Shown here: piece by piece, positions 46,435 to 54,356 of the stretch
Position numbering within the stretch: the stretch's first letter is position 1
Layout: each line of letters starts with the position of its first letter
DNA from: Thiohalocapsa sp963698775
GTDB taxonomy: Bacteria; Pseudomonadota; Gammaproteobacteria; Chromatiales; Chromatiaceae
Assembly (NCBI GenBank): GCA_963698775.1
Contig: CAVOSE010000076.1
Span: forward strand, 1 to 64,000
Reading direction: 5' to 3'
DNA: 64,000 nucleotides
Notes under the pieces: generated by a model
Database searches by the model: none
What the model was told of the DNA's origin: nothing
Seen by the model: the letters and a program-made list of their open reading frames with translations, nothing else
Made by a program: the position numbers and the translations under genes

Positions 46435-47651
46435 TCGGGTACCACTCCAAGGGCTTGATTGAGCCGGGCCACGGCGCGGCCCTGTTCGAGGCCACGCAGT
46501 TCCAGGGCGAGGTTAGCGTCGCGGGCGCGCTCTTCGGCACGCAGCAGTGCCGCCAAGTCTGCCTCGCCGAGGTCGAAGGCGCGGCGTGTGATGGCCAGCG
46601 CGTCGCCGGCCAGCCGGGCGCGTTGCCGTGCCAGCGCCAAGGCATCGCCGGCACCGCGGCGGGCCAGCATCGCGGCCTGTAGGTCGCGCTCGGCCTCACG
46701 GCGAATGTTGTGCAATTCGGCCATGCGGTCGGTGTATTCACGCTCGGCACCGGCCAGCATCGGTGCCGATTGCCGCTTGAGACCGAACGGGATGCTCACC
46801 TCCACCTGCAGCGCGTCGACCGGGTCGACGGTGCGGTCGTCGCGGGCGCGTATACCGCCCAGACTCAGCACTGGATGCCCGCGGCGCTCGGCGCTGGCCC
46901 GCTCGCGTTCGGCGCGCGCCTGGGCCAGGGCGCCGTCGGCGCTGGCCAGCAGCGGATGGTCCGGCGGCAAGATGATGCCGGTGTCACCGGCCGCCAGGGT
47001 CTCGGGCACGGCCTCCGTCAGCGGTTCCGGCAGCCGCGGCTGGCCGGTCAGCAGCACGAAGGCGGCGATGGCTTGGTCGTAGTCGAGTTGGGCGGCGGCC
47101 ATGTCGACGCCGAGGGCGGCCGTCTCCTGACGCGCCGTCAGCAGTTCCATGCGCGCCAGTTCGCCGGCCTCGGTGCGCTTGGCCACCGTCGCCTCCAGCG
47201 ACTTGGCCGTCTGCAAGGCCGCTGCGGCCTGGCGCAGCTGCCCATGGGCCAAGGCCGCTCTCCAAGCTGCCTCGCGCACCTGCCCGGCTGCCTCCCAGCG
47301 CAGCAGGCGCTGCAGTGCATCCGCCTGCATGCCGAGGGATTCCGCCACCGCGATGCGGGCGCTGCGCTGACCGGGCATCCATAGCGGCATATCCACCATG
47401 GCCTCTAGCTCGTAGGCGCCGTCGTTCTCGGTCATCTGGTCCGACAGCACCTTCAGGCGCAGCCCCGGATCTTCGGCGATCAGGCTGCCGGCCTGATCGC
47501 GCACCGCGTCACGTTCGCCAAGCAGTGCCGCGATCCGTGGTTGCTGTCCCGCCTGGGTCAGCGTGGCGGTAACCGTCTCGCCGAGGGAAGCGGCGCTTGC
47601 CGGCAACGCCGTCAACGCAATGAAGCAGAGCAGGGTTCGAAAGCAGGGCAT
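46431..47651 (-). CDS. TolC-like outer-membrane efflux protein (CzcC family)
   Basis: The 406-residue protein has a signal peptide (MPCFRTLLCFIALTALPASA) and two repeats of long alpha-helical coiled-coil segments typical of TolC-family channels (GQVREAAWRAALAHGQLRQAAAALQTAKSLE and REAERDLQAAMLARRGAGDALALARQR). I start at ATG 47651, giving a normal signal peptide; 28 extra upstream codons in frame look non-coding. It is the first efflux gene of the operon. Divalent-cation (Co/Zn/Cd) or Cu/Ag export is inferred from the family; the specific metal cannot be read off. Confidence 0.9.
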   Translation of the reverse strand: MPCFRTLLCFIALTALPASAASLGETVTATLTQAGQQPRIAALLGERDAVRDQAGSLIAEDPGLRLKVLSDQMTENDGAYELEAMVDMPLWMPGQRSARIAVAESLGMQADALQRLLRWEAAGQVREAAWRAALAHGQLRQAAAALQTAKSLEATVAKRTEAGELARMELLTARQETAALGVDMAAAQLDYDQAIAAFVLLTGQPRLPEPLTEAVPETLAAGDTGIILPPDHPLLASADGALAQARAERERASAERRGHPVLSLGGIRARDDRTVDPVDALQVEVSIPFGLKRQSAPMLAGAEREYTDRMAELHNIRREAERDLQAAMLARRGAGDALALARQRARLAGDALAITRRAFDLGEADLAALLRAEERARDANLALELRGLEQGRAVARLNQALGVVPE

Positions 47652-47776
47652 GGCGGTGCCGATAGGGAGAAGCGGAGGGAAGTTGTCGGTGCAGGCAATC
47701 ATCCGTGTAAGGCTAATCGATGGAGCTGAATTCACGCTGAACGGTATCTCGGCGGTTGCACGATTTCAGGCCGCAA

Positions 47777-48121
47777 TCATAAGCTCTTGAGGATGTACAC
47801 GTAGGCCTTTTTGATCCCGGTCCCCGGGATTGTGAACGCCTGGGAGTCGAAATAATTGCCCACGTCCACGGCCTTACCGGCAGGAAAACTGCCGATGCTG
47901 ATCTCGTTGGCGTTCACATCGCAGCTGCCGCTACCGGGCGGCATCTGCAACGTGATGCGGCACGGCGAGGTGGCACAGGTGCCAGTGTCGCCGGGCTTTA
48001 CCGTGATGGTATTGTCACCCGACGGAAACTTGCCGGCGGCAGCCGCAAGCGGGGTTTGCAGTAAAGCCTCGCCGATCAGCGCCGCAAGCCGGAGTCCTGT
48101 CATGGTATTCGCGACAGTCAT
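47777..48121 (-). CDS. Small secreted protein preceding the efflux operon
   Basis: The 114-residue protein has a hydrophobic N-terminus (about residues 8-28) consistent with a signal peptide. The mature part is Gly/Pro-rich, with three cysteines (GTCATSPC and SGSCDVN) and a C-terminal FDSQAFTIPGTGIKKAYVYILKSL. No family is recognised. It lies 125 bp upstream of czcC on the same strand, so it may be co-transcribed and concern metal handling; this is contextual. The three Cys could form one disulfide and a free ligand. Confidence 0.6.
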   Translation of the reverse strand: MTVANTMTGLRLAALIGEALLQTPLAAAAGKFPSGDNTITVKPGDTGTCATSPCRITLQMPPGSGSCDVNANEISIGSFPAGKAVDVGNYFDSQAFTIPGTGIKKAYVYILKSL

Positions 48122-48158
48122 GCGGTCGCCCTCGTTTCAAGATTGCAAATGTCAGCAC

Positions 48159-48184
48159 GGGAGCGCCGATTTTCCAGTCGGCGC
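48159..48184 (+). repeat. REP palindrome, copy 1
   Basis: GGGAGCGCCGATTTTCCAG followed by TCGGCG; the CGCCGA/TCGGCG arms form a hairpin. It is one of several REP-like sequences with the GGGAGCGCC signature in this 730-bp gene-poor stretch. A diverged version lies near 48281-48300. Confidence 0.75.
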
Positions 48185-48385
48185 GTAGGCAACGCCAGCG
48201 ATGAGCGAGCCGGCGAACCGAACGTCCCCGCAGCGCGTACTGATGAGAATTCTCCCAACCCCGCGCCGGTTCCACCAAAAACGCCAACTTTCCAATCGCC
48301 ACTTCGCCAAGCATCCCTGCCGAGCGAATAACGTGACCTAAACCACCGCAACTACCCCACCCGCATTTCCCCAAACACACGCCGG

Positions 48386-48405
48386 TTGGAAAACCGGCGC
48401 TCCCA
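48386..48405 (-). repeat. REP palindrome, copy 2 (left of transposase relic)
   Basis: TTGGAAAACCGGCGCTCCCA is the reverse complement of copy 3 and borders the transposase relic on its left, so copies 2 and 3 form an inverted pair around it. Confidence 0.8.
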
Positions 48406-48411
48406 GCGAAG

Positions 48412-48676
48412 GGCTGGTATTCGCGGGGCTATCTGCCGCACCTGGAGGTGCCGGGGTCGGTGCAGTTCGTGACCTTTCATCGCGCTGACTCGCTACCGCG
48501 GCAGGCGAATGAACTGCTGGGGCGGCGTGGCGCGTTTTAGGATCGGGAGTAGTTCGACCGCTACATCCGCGACGATCGGCATCTGGCGGCCGTGGTGCGG
48601 TATATCGATCAGAACCCGTCAAGGCCGGGCTGGTGGCACGCCTCGAGGAGTGGCCTTATGGAAGTGCCGCTGGGAG
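48412..48676 (+). pseudogene. Decayed REP-associated tyrosine transposase (RAYT, Y1/TnpA_REP)
   Basis: One frame reads GWYSRGYLPHLEVPGSVQF, then after an internal deletion LLGRRGAF-stop-DRE-stop-FDRYIRDDRHLAAVVRYID. A shift of frame near 48617 gives VKAGLVARLEEWPYGSA. These are the N-terminal and C-terminal signatures of the RAYT/Y1 HUH transposases. Stops at 48538-48540 and 48550-48552 replace the usual Trp and Tyr of FWxREYFDRYIRD. About 80 central residues, including the HUH motif and its neighbourhood, are missing. The gene is dead and flanked by inverted REP sequences, the substrates such enzymes act on. Confidence 0.88.
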
Positions 48677-48701
48677 CGCCGGTTTTCCAACCAGCGCTTA
48701 G
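48672..48701 (+). repeat. REP palindrome, copy 3 (right of transposase relic)
   Basis: GGGAGCGCCGGTTTTCCAAC followed by CAGCGCTTAGG. Its first 20 bases match copy 2 inverted. It overlaps the frame-shifted C-terminal end of the transposase relic. Confidence 0.8.
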
Positions 48702-48770
48702 GACGTCGGTTGCAGGTTGGCTGCAAACGGGCGCATCCTCGCTGATCGTTGCCTTGGGGCGAAACGCTGA

Positions 48771-48789
48771 CTGGAAAGTCGGCGCTCCC
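48771..48789 (-). repeat. REP palindrome, copy 4
   Basis: CTGGAAAGTCGGCGCTCCC, inverted relative to copies 1 and 3, lies 65 bp upstream of ribE. The preceding GCGAAACGCTGA extends the repeat. Confidence 0.75.
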
Positions 48790-48854
48790 GGTCTCTTCTG
48801 GGTTATCTTTGGCACCATGTAGACTGAGACGCGCTGCCTGAGGTTCTCTCCACT

Positions 48855-49514
48855 ATGTTCACCGGAATCATTCAGGCCATCGGCGAGATCGAGCGCTTGG
48901 AGCCGCGCGGGGGCGATGTGCGCGTCGCGGTGCGGGCCGGCGCGCTCAAGCTCGCTGAGGTGGCCATCGGCGACAGTATCGCCGTCAACGGCATCTGCCT
49001 GACGGCCGTTGCCATCGATGGCGGTCGGTTCATGGCGGATGTCTCCCGCGAGACCCTGTCACTGACGACGCTTGGCGATTTGGGACCGGGCTCGCGGGTC
49101 AATCTGGAGACGGCGCTGACGCTTGCGACACCTCTGGGCGGGCACCTGGTCAGCGGCCATGTGGACGGTGTCGGTACCGTGCTGGAGATCCGCGAGGACG
49201 GGCGCTCGTGGCGGCTGCGCATCCATGCCCCCGGCGAATTGGCGCGTTACATCGCCCACAAGGGTTCGATCTGCGTCGATGGCACCAGTTTGACCGTGAA
49301 CGAGATCAAGGGCGCGGTGTTCGACCTCAATATCGTGCCGCACACGCTGACAGCGACCATCATTGGCGACTACCAGGCCGGGTCGCGGGTGAATCTGGAG
49401 GTGGATCTGATCGCGCGCTACCTGGAGCGCCTGGTGCTGGGTGAGCACGCCGGTGATCATGAGGTGAGCGCGATTACGGAAGAGTTCTTGCGCAGGCATG
49501 GTTTCTTGCGCTAG
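48855..49514 (+). CDS. ribE: Riboflavin synthase alpha subunit
   Basis: The 219-residue enzyme joins two lumazines to make riboflavin. Two similar six-stranded barrels are visible: N-terminal MFTGIIQAIGEIERLE and the second starting near residue 97 (LVSGHVDGVGTVLEI), each with an SIAVNGICLT / SICVDGTSLTVNEI segment. The length is normal. It begins 65 bp after REP copy 4. In relatives it directly follows ribD; here the junction is disrupted. The next gene is 250 bp downstream, past an inverted repeat pair. Confidence 0.96.
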   Translation: MFTGIIQAIGEIERLEPRGGDVRVAVRAGALKLAEVAIGDSIAVNGICLTAVAIDGGRFMADVSRETLSLTTLGDLGPGSRVNLETALTLATPLGGHLVSGHVDGVGTVLEIREDGRSWRLRIHAPGELARYIAHKGSICVDGTSLTVNEIKGAVFDLNIVPHTLTATIIGDYQAGSRVNLEVDLIARYLERLVLGEHAGDHEVSAITEEFLRRHGFLR

Positions 49515-49580
49515 CAACCGCGGTGTGAGCGTTGTCCCGCATGCTTCGGCGTAGCCGATACGTGTTGATCGTTCCAAGTC

Positions 49581-49652
49581 GTAGGGGCGAATTCATTCGC
49601 CCACGGACCAGTGAGAGGGAGCGGACAAGCGGGCGAATGAATTCGCCCCTAC
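49581..49652. repeat. Inverted pair of GGGCGAAT palindromes (R4a/R4b)
   Basis: GTAGGGGCGAATTCATTCGCCC (49581-49602) and its reverse complement (49631-49652) face each other across 28 bases. Each is itself palindromic. This is the GTAGGGGCGAAT variant also seen at 56609-56631. The pair lies between ribE and the next small gene. Confidence 0.9.
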
Positions 49653-49761
49653 CCTGAGTTCGCGCCGCAACGACCCCTAGGCGAGGTCGTTACTCCACGG
49701 CGATATCCGCCAATCAGGCTACAATCCCCGGTCATCACCCTTGCGCGACCCGAGAACGGAC

Positions 49762-50067
49762 ATGGCACAGAAGATCTATCCAGGCATCCACAACGATCCC
49801 AAAGGGGCGATGGATCGTACCGGCAACATCATCCGCGACGCCTGGGTATTCGGCATTATTCCGGAAACCGAGACCTGCGAGGGCTGGCTGAGGACGCGTC
49901 TCGAGATGCTCTACGACCAGGTCAGCGCCGCCTGGCAGCCCTACGGGCACCTGCCGTCGCGACTGCCGCCGGAACTAATGGAGCGACATCGGCAGATCTA
50001 TGCCGAGGCCATGCGCCAGGCGCGGGACAAGGGTTGGGACCCGGACGACGCCTTGGCAGACGACTAA
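49762..50067 (+). CDS. Conserved-looking small hypothetical protein in the riboflavin cluster
   Basis: The 101-residue soluble protein read from ATG 49762 (MAQKIYPGIHNDPKGAMDRTGNIIRDAWVFGIIPETETC) ends in an acidic, helical tail. It is inserted between ribE and ribBA in the same direction. I do not recognise a defined domain; small proteins of this kind occur in similar context in other Gammaproteobacteria, but I give that from memory. A start seven codons upstream is possible. A role linked to flavins is only suggested by position. Confidence 0.65.
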   Translation: MAQKIYPGIHNDPKGAMDRTGNIIRDAWVFGIIPETETCEGWLRTRLEMLYDQVSAAWQPYGHLPSRLPPELMERHRQIYAEAMRQARDKGWDPDDALADD

Positions 50068-50216
50068 AGACTCAGTGTGACCCGGGTTTTTCTTTCGCCG
50101 GCAATTCGTTGGCTGTGGTATCTTGCCCGGCTATTTTACGATGACATAATGGACCCATCTCACGGGACTCACCGGGCCCTGAACGTTAGCGCCGATGCCG
50201 GCCAGCAGTTGATGCT

Positions 50217-51329
50217 ATGAATTTGAATTCTACCGAAGAAATCATCGCCGATCTGCGCGCCGGGCGGATGGTGGTCATCATGGACGATGAGGATCGTGAG
50301 AACGAGGGCGATCTACTGATGGCGGCGGACTGCGTCTCGCCCGAGTCGGTCAACTTTATGGCCAAGTACGGCCGGGGCCTGATCTGCCTGACCTTGACCA
50401 AGACCCGCTGCGAACGCCTGCACTTGCCGCTGATGGTCAACGGCAACAATGCGCCGCACTCCACCGCGTTTACCGTTTCAATCGAGGCGGCGACCGGCGT
50501 CACCACCGGCATCTCGGCGGCCGACCGGGCGCGAACCGTGAAGGCGGCGGTAGCGCCGGAGGCGCGCTCTACTGATCTGGTGCAGCCCGGACACGTATTC
50601 CCGCTGATGGCGCAGCCCGGCGGCGTGCTTGTGCGTGCCGGTCATACCGAGGCTGGTTGCGATCTGGCGCGGCTGGCCGGGTTTGAGCCGGCGGCCGTTA
50701 TCGTCGAGATCCTGAACGAAGACGGCACCATGGCCCGGCGTCCGGATCTGGAGGCCTTCGCCTCGGAGCACGGACTCAAGATCGGCACCATCGCCGATCT
50801 GATCCACTACCGGGTCGCCAACGAAAAGGCCGTGATGCGCGAGCAGCGTTGTGAACTGCCCACGGAGTTCGGTACCTTCCAGGTTACGGCCTATCGGGAC
50901 ACCATCGAGGGCGACGTGCATCTGGCCCTGGTGATGGGCGAGATCAGCGCCGATACGCCGGTGTTGGTGCGGGTGCATCTGCAAAGCACGCTGTGCGACC
51001 TGTTCGGCACCTATCACCCGGCCTGCGGCTGGCCGTTAAAGGATGTGATGCGGCAAATCTCGGAGGTGGGCGAGGGCGTCATCGTGGTGCTGCGCAATCG
51101 TGACGAGGCTGGCGACCTGCTGGCCAAGCTCAACGAACTCAGCGACGTCGAGGACGACAATCGCGCGCCGCCGCTGCGCACCGATCGCAACGAACTGCGC
51201 ACCTACGGCATCGGCGCCCAGATCCTGTCGGATCTGGGTGTGCGTAAGATGCGGGTGATGAGCGCGCCCAAGGCGATGCACGGCATCTCCGGCTTCGACC
51301 TGGAAGTCGTCGAGTACGTGAGCGGCTGA
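50217..51329 (+). CDS. ribBA: 3,4-dihydroxy-2-butanone-4-phosphate synthase with degenerate GTP cyclohydrolase II domain
   Basis: The 370-residue protein has an intact RibB half (about residues 1-200): DDEDRENEGDLLMAAD with the metal-binding acidic cluster, and PGHVFPL...GHTEAG. The second half is RibA-like (YGIGAQILSDLGVRKMRVM) but has lost the zinc-binding cysteines: where GTP cyclohydrolase II has C-x10-C-x-C, this protein reads HLQSTLCDLFGTYHPACGWP. It therefore probably supplies only the butanone phosphate, and another GTP cyclohydrolase II must exist. ribH follows after 35 bp. No FMN riboswitch core is seen upstream. Confidence 0.93.
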   Translation: MNLNSTEEIIADLRAGRMVVIMDDEDRENEGDLLMAADCVSPESVNFMAKYGRGLICLTLTKTRCERLHLPLMVNGNNAPHSTAFTVSIEAATGVTTGISAADRARTVKAAVAPEARSTDLVQPGHVFPLMAQPGGVLVRAGHTEAGCDLARLAGFEPAAVIVEILNEDGTMARRPDLEAFASEHGLKIGTIADLIHYRVANEKAVMREQRCELPTEFGTFQVTAYRDTIEGDVHLALVMGEISADTPVLVRVHLQSTLCDLFGTYHPACGWPLKDVMRQISEVGEGVIVVLRNRDEAGDLLAKLNELSDVEDDNRAPPLRTDRNELRTYGIGAQILSDLGVRKMRVMSAPKAMHGISGFDLEVVEYVSG

Positions 51330-51364
51330 CACGCGGACCGGTACCGATTATCTGAGAGGCAACC

Positions 51365-51832
51365 ATGATCAAGACCATCGAGGGCGCGTTGCGCGCTGAC
51401 AAGTCCCGCTTCTGCCTGGTGGTGTCGCGCTGGAACAGTTACATCGTCGAGAGCCTGGAGAAGGGCGCCATCGACACCCTCAAGCGCCACGGTGCCAGTG
51501 ACGACGACCTGAGCATCGTGCGCGTCCCAGGCGCCTTCGAGATGCCGGTGACTATCGAGCGAATCGCCGCCAAGGGTGGCGTCGATGCCATCATTGCGCT
51601 CGGCGCTGTGATCCGTGGCGGCACCCCGCACTTCGAGTACGTCGCCGGCGAATGCGTCAAGGGCATGGCCCAGGTCAGCCTGCAACACCGCATCCCGGTC
51701 GCCTTCGGTGTGTTGACGGTGGATACCATCGAGCAGGCCATCGAGCGCGCCGGGACCAAGGCCGGCAACAAGGGCGCCGAGGCGGCCATGTCGGCGCTCG
51801 AGATGGTCGATCTGTTCCGGCAACTCGATTGA
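51365..51832 (+). CDS. ribH: 6,7-dimethyl-8-ribityllumazine synthase
   Basis: The 155-residue enzyme condenses the pyrimidine and the butanone phosphate to lumazine and forms icosahedral or pentameric shells. Family motifs: VVSRWNSYIVESL, VPGAFEMPVTIER, ALGAVIRGGTPHFEYV with the active-site H, and FGVLTVDTIEQAIERAGTKAGNKG. The length is normal. The ribosome site GAGAGGCAAC precedes ATG 51365. nusB follows, as is usual. Confidence 0.97.
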   Translation: MIKTIEGALRADKSRFCLVVSRWNSYIVESLEKGAIDTLKRHGASDDDLSIVRVPGAFEMPVTIERIAAKGGVDAIIALGAVIRGGTPHFEYVAGECVKGMAQVSLQHRIPVAFGVLTVDTIEQAIERAGTKAGNKGAEAAMSALEMVDLFRQLD

Positions 51833-51877
51833 ATCCAGCCCTAGAATTAGACGCGACGGAATTTGGAGTAGCTGTTT

Positions 51878-52369
51878 ATGGCCGGGCGCCGCACCGAGGC
51901 GAGACGCTATGCCGTACTGGCGCTGTACCAGTGGCAGGTCGGCGGCCTGTCGCCGGACGAGATCGCCGGGCATTTCTTCGATGATCCGGCTTGGATCGAG
52001 GCGGTTGCCGAGGGCCTGATCGAGGATGTCGACATCGCCGACGTCGTGCAGCGTAAGTACGACGCCCAGCTGTTCAGCCAGCTGCTGAAGGGCGTGGTCG
52101 AGCGCGCCGACGAGATCGACGACGCGCTGCGCCCACTGGTGGATCGCTCCCTGCGTAGCATCGACCCGGTGGAGCGCGCGATCCTGCGGGTCGGCGTCTA
52201 CGAGCTGTTGTACAGCCCGGAGCTTCCGGTTGGTGTCGTCATCAACGAGGCGGTCGAACTGGCCAAGGTGTTCGGCGCCGAGAAGGGCCACCGCTACGTC
52301 AACGGCGTACTCGACAAGCTTGCGCGCCAGGTGCGCCGAGACGAACTCGCTGCGCGCTCTTCGGCCTGA
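51878..52369 (+). CDS. nusB: Transcription antitermination factor NusB
   Basis: The 163-residue all-helical RNA-binding protein works with NusE/S10 in rRNA antitermination at boxA. It starts MAGRRTEARRYAVLALYQW, contains SIDPVERAILRVGVYELLYSPELPVGVVINEAVELAKVF and ends in GHRYVNGVLDKLARQ. The ribosome site GGAG lies about 11 bases upstream. It sits in the conserved ribH-nusB-thiL order. Confidence 0.97.
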   Translation: MAGRRTEARRYAVLALYQWQVGGLSPDEIAGHFFDDPAWIEAVAEGLIEDVDIADVVQRKYDAQLFSQLLKGVVERADEIDDALRPLVDRSLRSIDPVERAILRVGVYELLYSPELPVGVVINEAVELAKVFGAEKGHRYVNGVLDKLARQVRRDELAARSSA

Positions 52370-52458
52370 TCGCGGCTTGCGCCATCTGCCCCCGCTTCCA
52401 ATCGCTCCTGACCCCAAAATTGGCCGCCTGATTCTTGCCTGATTGCCACGCTTGAGCC

Positions 52459-53421
52459 ATGTCTGAATTCGATCTCATCCGCAAGCATCTGACCGGCATC
52501 GGTGCCCCCCGGGACGACGTGCTGGTCGACGTCGGTGACGACTGCGCGCTGTTGCAGGTGCCCGCCGACCGCGAGTTGGCGGTCAGCATCGACACCCTGG
52601 TGTCGGGCGTGCATTTTCTGCCGGACTGCGACCCCGAGGCGCTCGGGCACAAGGCGCTGGCGGTGGGTCTGAGCGACCTCGCGGCGATGGGTGCTGAGCC
52701 GGCTTGGGCGACCCTGGCCCTGACCTTGCCGGCGGCCGATGCCGATTGGCTCGCGGCCTTTGCCCGCGGCTTTGGCGCGCTGGCCGCGGCGGAGGATGTC
52801 CGCTTGGTGGGTGGCGACCTGACCCACGGCCCGCTGACCATCTCGGTGCAGGTGCATGGCCTCGTGCCTCAAGGGCACGCGCTGCGCCGAAACGGCGCCC
52901 GCCCCGGCGACCTGGTCTGCGTCAGCGGCGCCATCGGCGATGCCGGGCTGGCGCTGCGGCACCTCCAGCAGCAGGAGCACCTCGACGACTATCTGCGCCG
53001 GCGTCTGGAGCGCCCGCAACCGCGGGTGGCGCTCGGGGAGCTGCTGCGCGGCGTCGCTACCGCTGCCATCGATCTGTCCGATGGTCTGATCGCCGACCTC
53101 GGCCATCTACTCAGCGCCAGCGGTTGCGGGGCGCGTATCGAGTTGGACCGTCTGCCGATGGCTGATCAAGTCGCCGGCGTGGTCGCCGCGGGCGGCGACT
53201 GGCACCTGCCCCTGGCCTCCGGTGACGACTACGAACTCTGCTTCACCCTTGCGCCGGAACATGCGGCGGAACTGACGGTGCTGTCTGCCGCCGCCGGCTG
53301 CCCGCTGACTCGGGTCGGGGAGGTCGACAACCACGCCGGCCTGCGCTTCGTGCTCGACAACGGTCGGCCCTGGGTGCCGCAGCGCACCGGTTACGAGCAC
53401 TTCGCGCCACGCCCGGGCTGA
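52459..53421 (+). CDS. thiL: Thiamine-monophosphate kinase
   Basis: The 320-residue PurM-type kinase makes thiamine diphosphate. Motifs: N-terminal SEFDLIRKHL, the metal-binding VDVGDDCALLQVP and SIDTLVSGVHF, GHKALAVGLSDLAAMGA, and the C-terminal SGDDYELCFT. The length is normal. It follows nusB by 89 bp; pgpA comes next but is separated by a hairpin repeat element. Confidence 0.97.
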   Translation: MSEFDLIRKHLTGIGAPRDDVLVDVGDDCALLQVPADRELAVSIDTLVSGVHFLPDCDPEALGHKALAVGLSDLAAMGAEPAWATLALTLPAADADWLAAFARGFGALAAAEDVRLVGGDLTHGPLTISVQVHGLVPQGHALRRNGARPGDLVCVSGAIGDAGLALRHLQQQEHLDDYLRRRLERPQPRVALGELLRGVATAAIDLSDGLIADLGHLLSASGCGARIELDRLPMADQVAGVVAAGGDWHLPLASGDDYELCFTLAPEHAAELTVLSAAAGCPLTRVGEVDNHAGLRFVLDNGRPWVPQRTGYEHFAPRPG

Positions 53422-53510
53422 GGACCCATTGCTCGGGTTAGGCCGCCGCCCTCTTTGGAACGCGTTCGCAAGCCCAATCTTCCGACTCGGGTTGCGCGAA
53501 GCGCCACTGC

Positions 53511-53678
53511 CTAGATTGCTTGAGGGCGCCAGAATGTTTGCAGCTTGAATCAAGTCTTGTCGTTGTCGTATTCGATTATCCGACCGCGATTACGACAACG
53601 ACAGCGACAACGATGATCGCTGCCAAGCTTGCCAGTGGAGCGATCACGGCTTGTCGGTCTGAGGCGAAGCCTCGCTAG
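53511..53678 (+). repeat. CTAG-bounded simple-repeat hairpin element, copy C
   Basis: A 168-bp element starting CTAGATTGCTTGAGGGCGCC and ending GAGGCGAAGCCTCGCTAG. The centre has TTGTCGTTGTCGT facing ACGACAACGACA, an inverted repeat of trinucleotide-like units quite different from copies A and B although the ends are the same. It lies between thiL and pgpA. The 391-bp gap 53422-53812 contains no gene apart from this element. Confidence 0.87.
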
Positions 53679-53812
53679 AGATTGGCCATGTGCTTCGCAC
53701 GCGCTGAGCGCGGTCCCGCTCGCGATCTTCGGGTTGGCCTGCGACCGGACGGCGTAGCGGCGGCAGCCGCTGCGGTAACTGCACTTCCAAATTCAACAAG
53801 AGGGGGTTGTCA

Positions 53813-54340
53813 ATGACGAACACATCCGCCGCCGACGCGCCTGCGTCTGCATCTTTCCAGCTCAGCAACATCCGCCACTGGATCGCCTATGGCTTGGGCG
53901 CGGGACTGTCGCCCTGGGCGCCCGGTACCGTGGGTACGCTGGTCGCCGTGCCGATCTACCTGCTGTTGTCCACGCTGCCGCTGGGGCTCTACCTACTGGT
54001 GCTCGCGGCGATGATCGGCGTCGGCATCTGGGCCTGCGGTGCCGCCGCGCGGGACATCGGCGCGGACGATCCGTCCGCCATCGTCTGGGATGAGATCGTC
54101 GGTTTTCTTGTGGCGATGATGGCAGCACCAGCGGGTTGGATCTGGGTGATCACCGGCTTTTTGCTGTTCCGCGCCTTCGACATCTTCAAACCCTGGCCCA
54201 TTGGCTATCTCGACAAGCGCGTGCGGGGCGGTCTCGGGATCATGCTCGACGACATCTTCGCCGGTCTGATGACGTTCGTGGTGGTGCAGTCCCTGGCCAT
54301 GATGGTAACCGCGTCCCTGCGCGGTGCCGGCACTCACTAG
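53813..54340 (+). CDS. pgpA: Phosphatidylglycerophosphatase A
   Basis: The 175-residue inner-membrane phosphatase converts phosphatidylglycerophosphate to phosphatidylglycerol. Family motifs: GAGLSPWAPGTVGTLVAVPIY, the acidic DEIVGFLVAM and FDIFKPWPIGYLDKRVRGGLGIMLDDIFAG. About four hydrophobic segments. ATG 53813 has a GGGGG site 6 bases upstream; a TTG two codons earlier is less likely. It is followed by parC 16 bp after its stop. Confidence 0.95.
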   Translation: MTNTSAADAPASASFQLSNIRHWIAYGLGAGLSPWAPGTVGTLVAVPIYLLLSTLPLGLYLLVLAAMIGVGIWACGAAARDIGADDPSAIVWDEIVGFLVAMMAAPAGWIWVITGFLLFRAFDIFKPWPIGYLDKRVRGGLGIMLDDIFAGLMTFVVVQSLAMMVTASLRGAGTH

Positions 54341-54356
54341 TTTGAGTGAAGTCCGA

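Noticed and set aside
50068..50216. FMN riboswitch upstream of ribBA
   Set aside because: The conserved RFN-element core sequences are not present in the leader.
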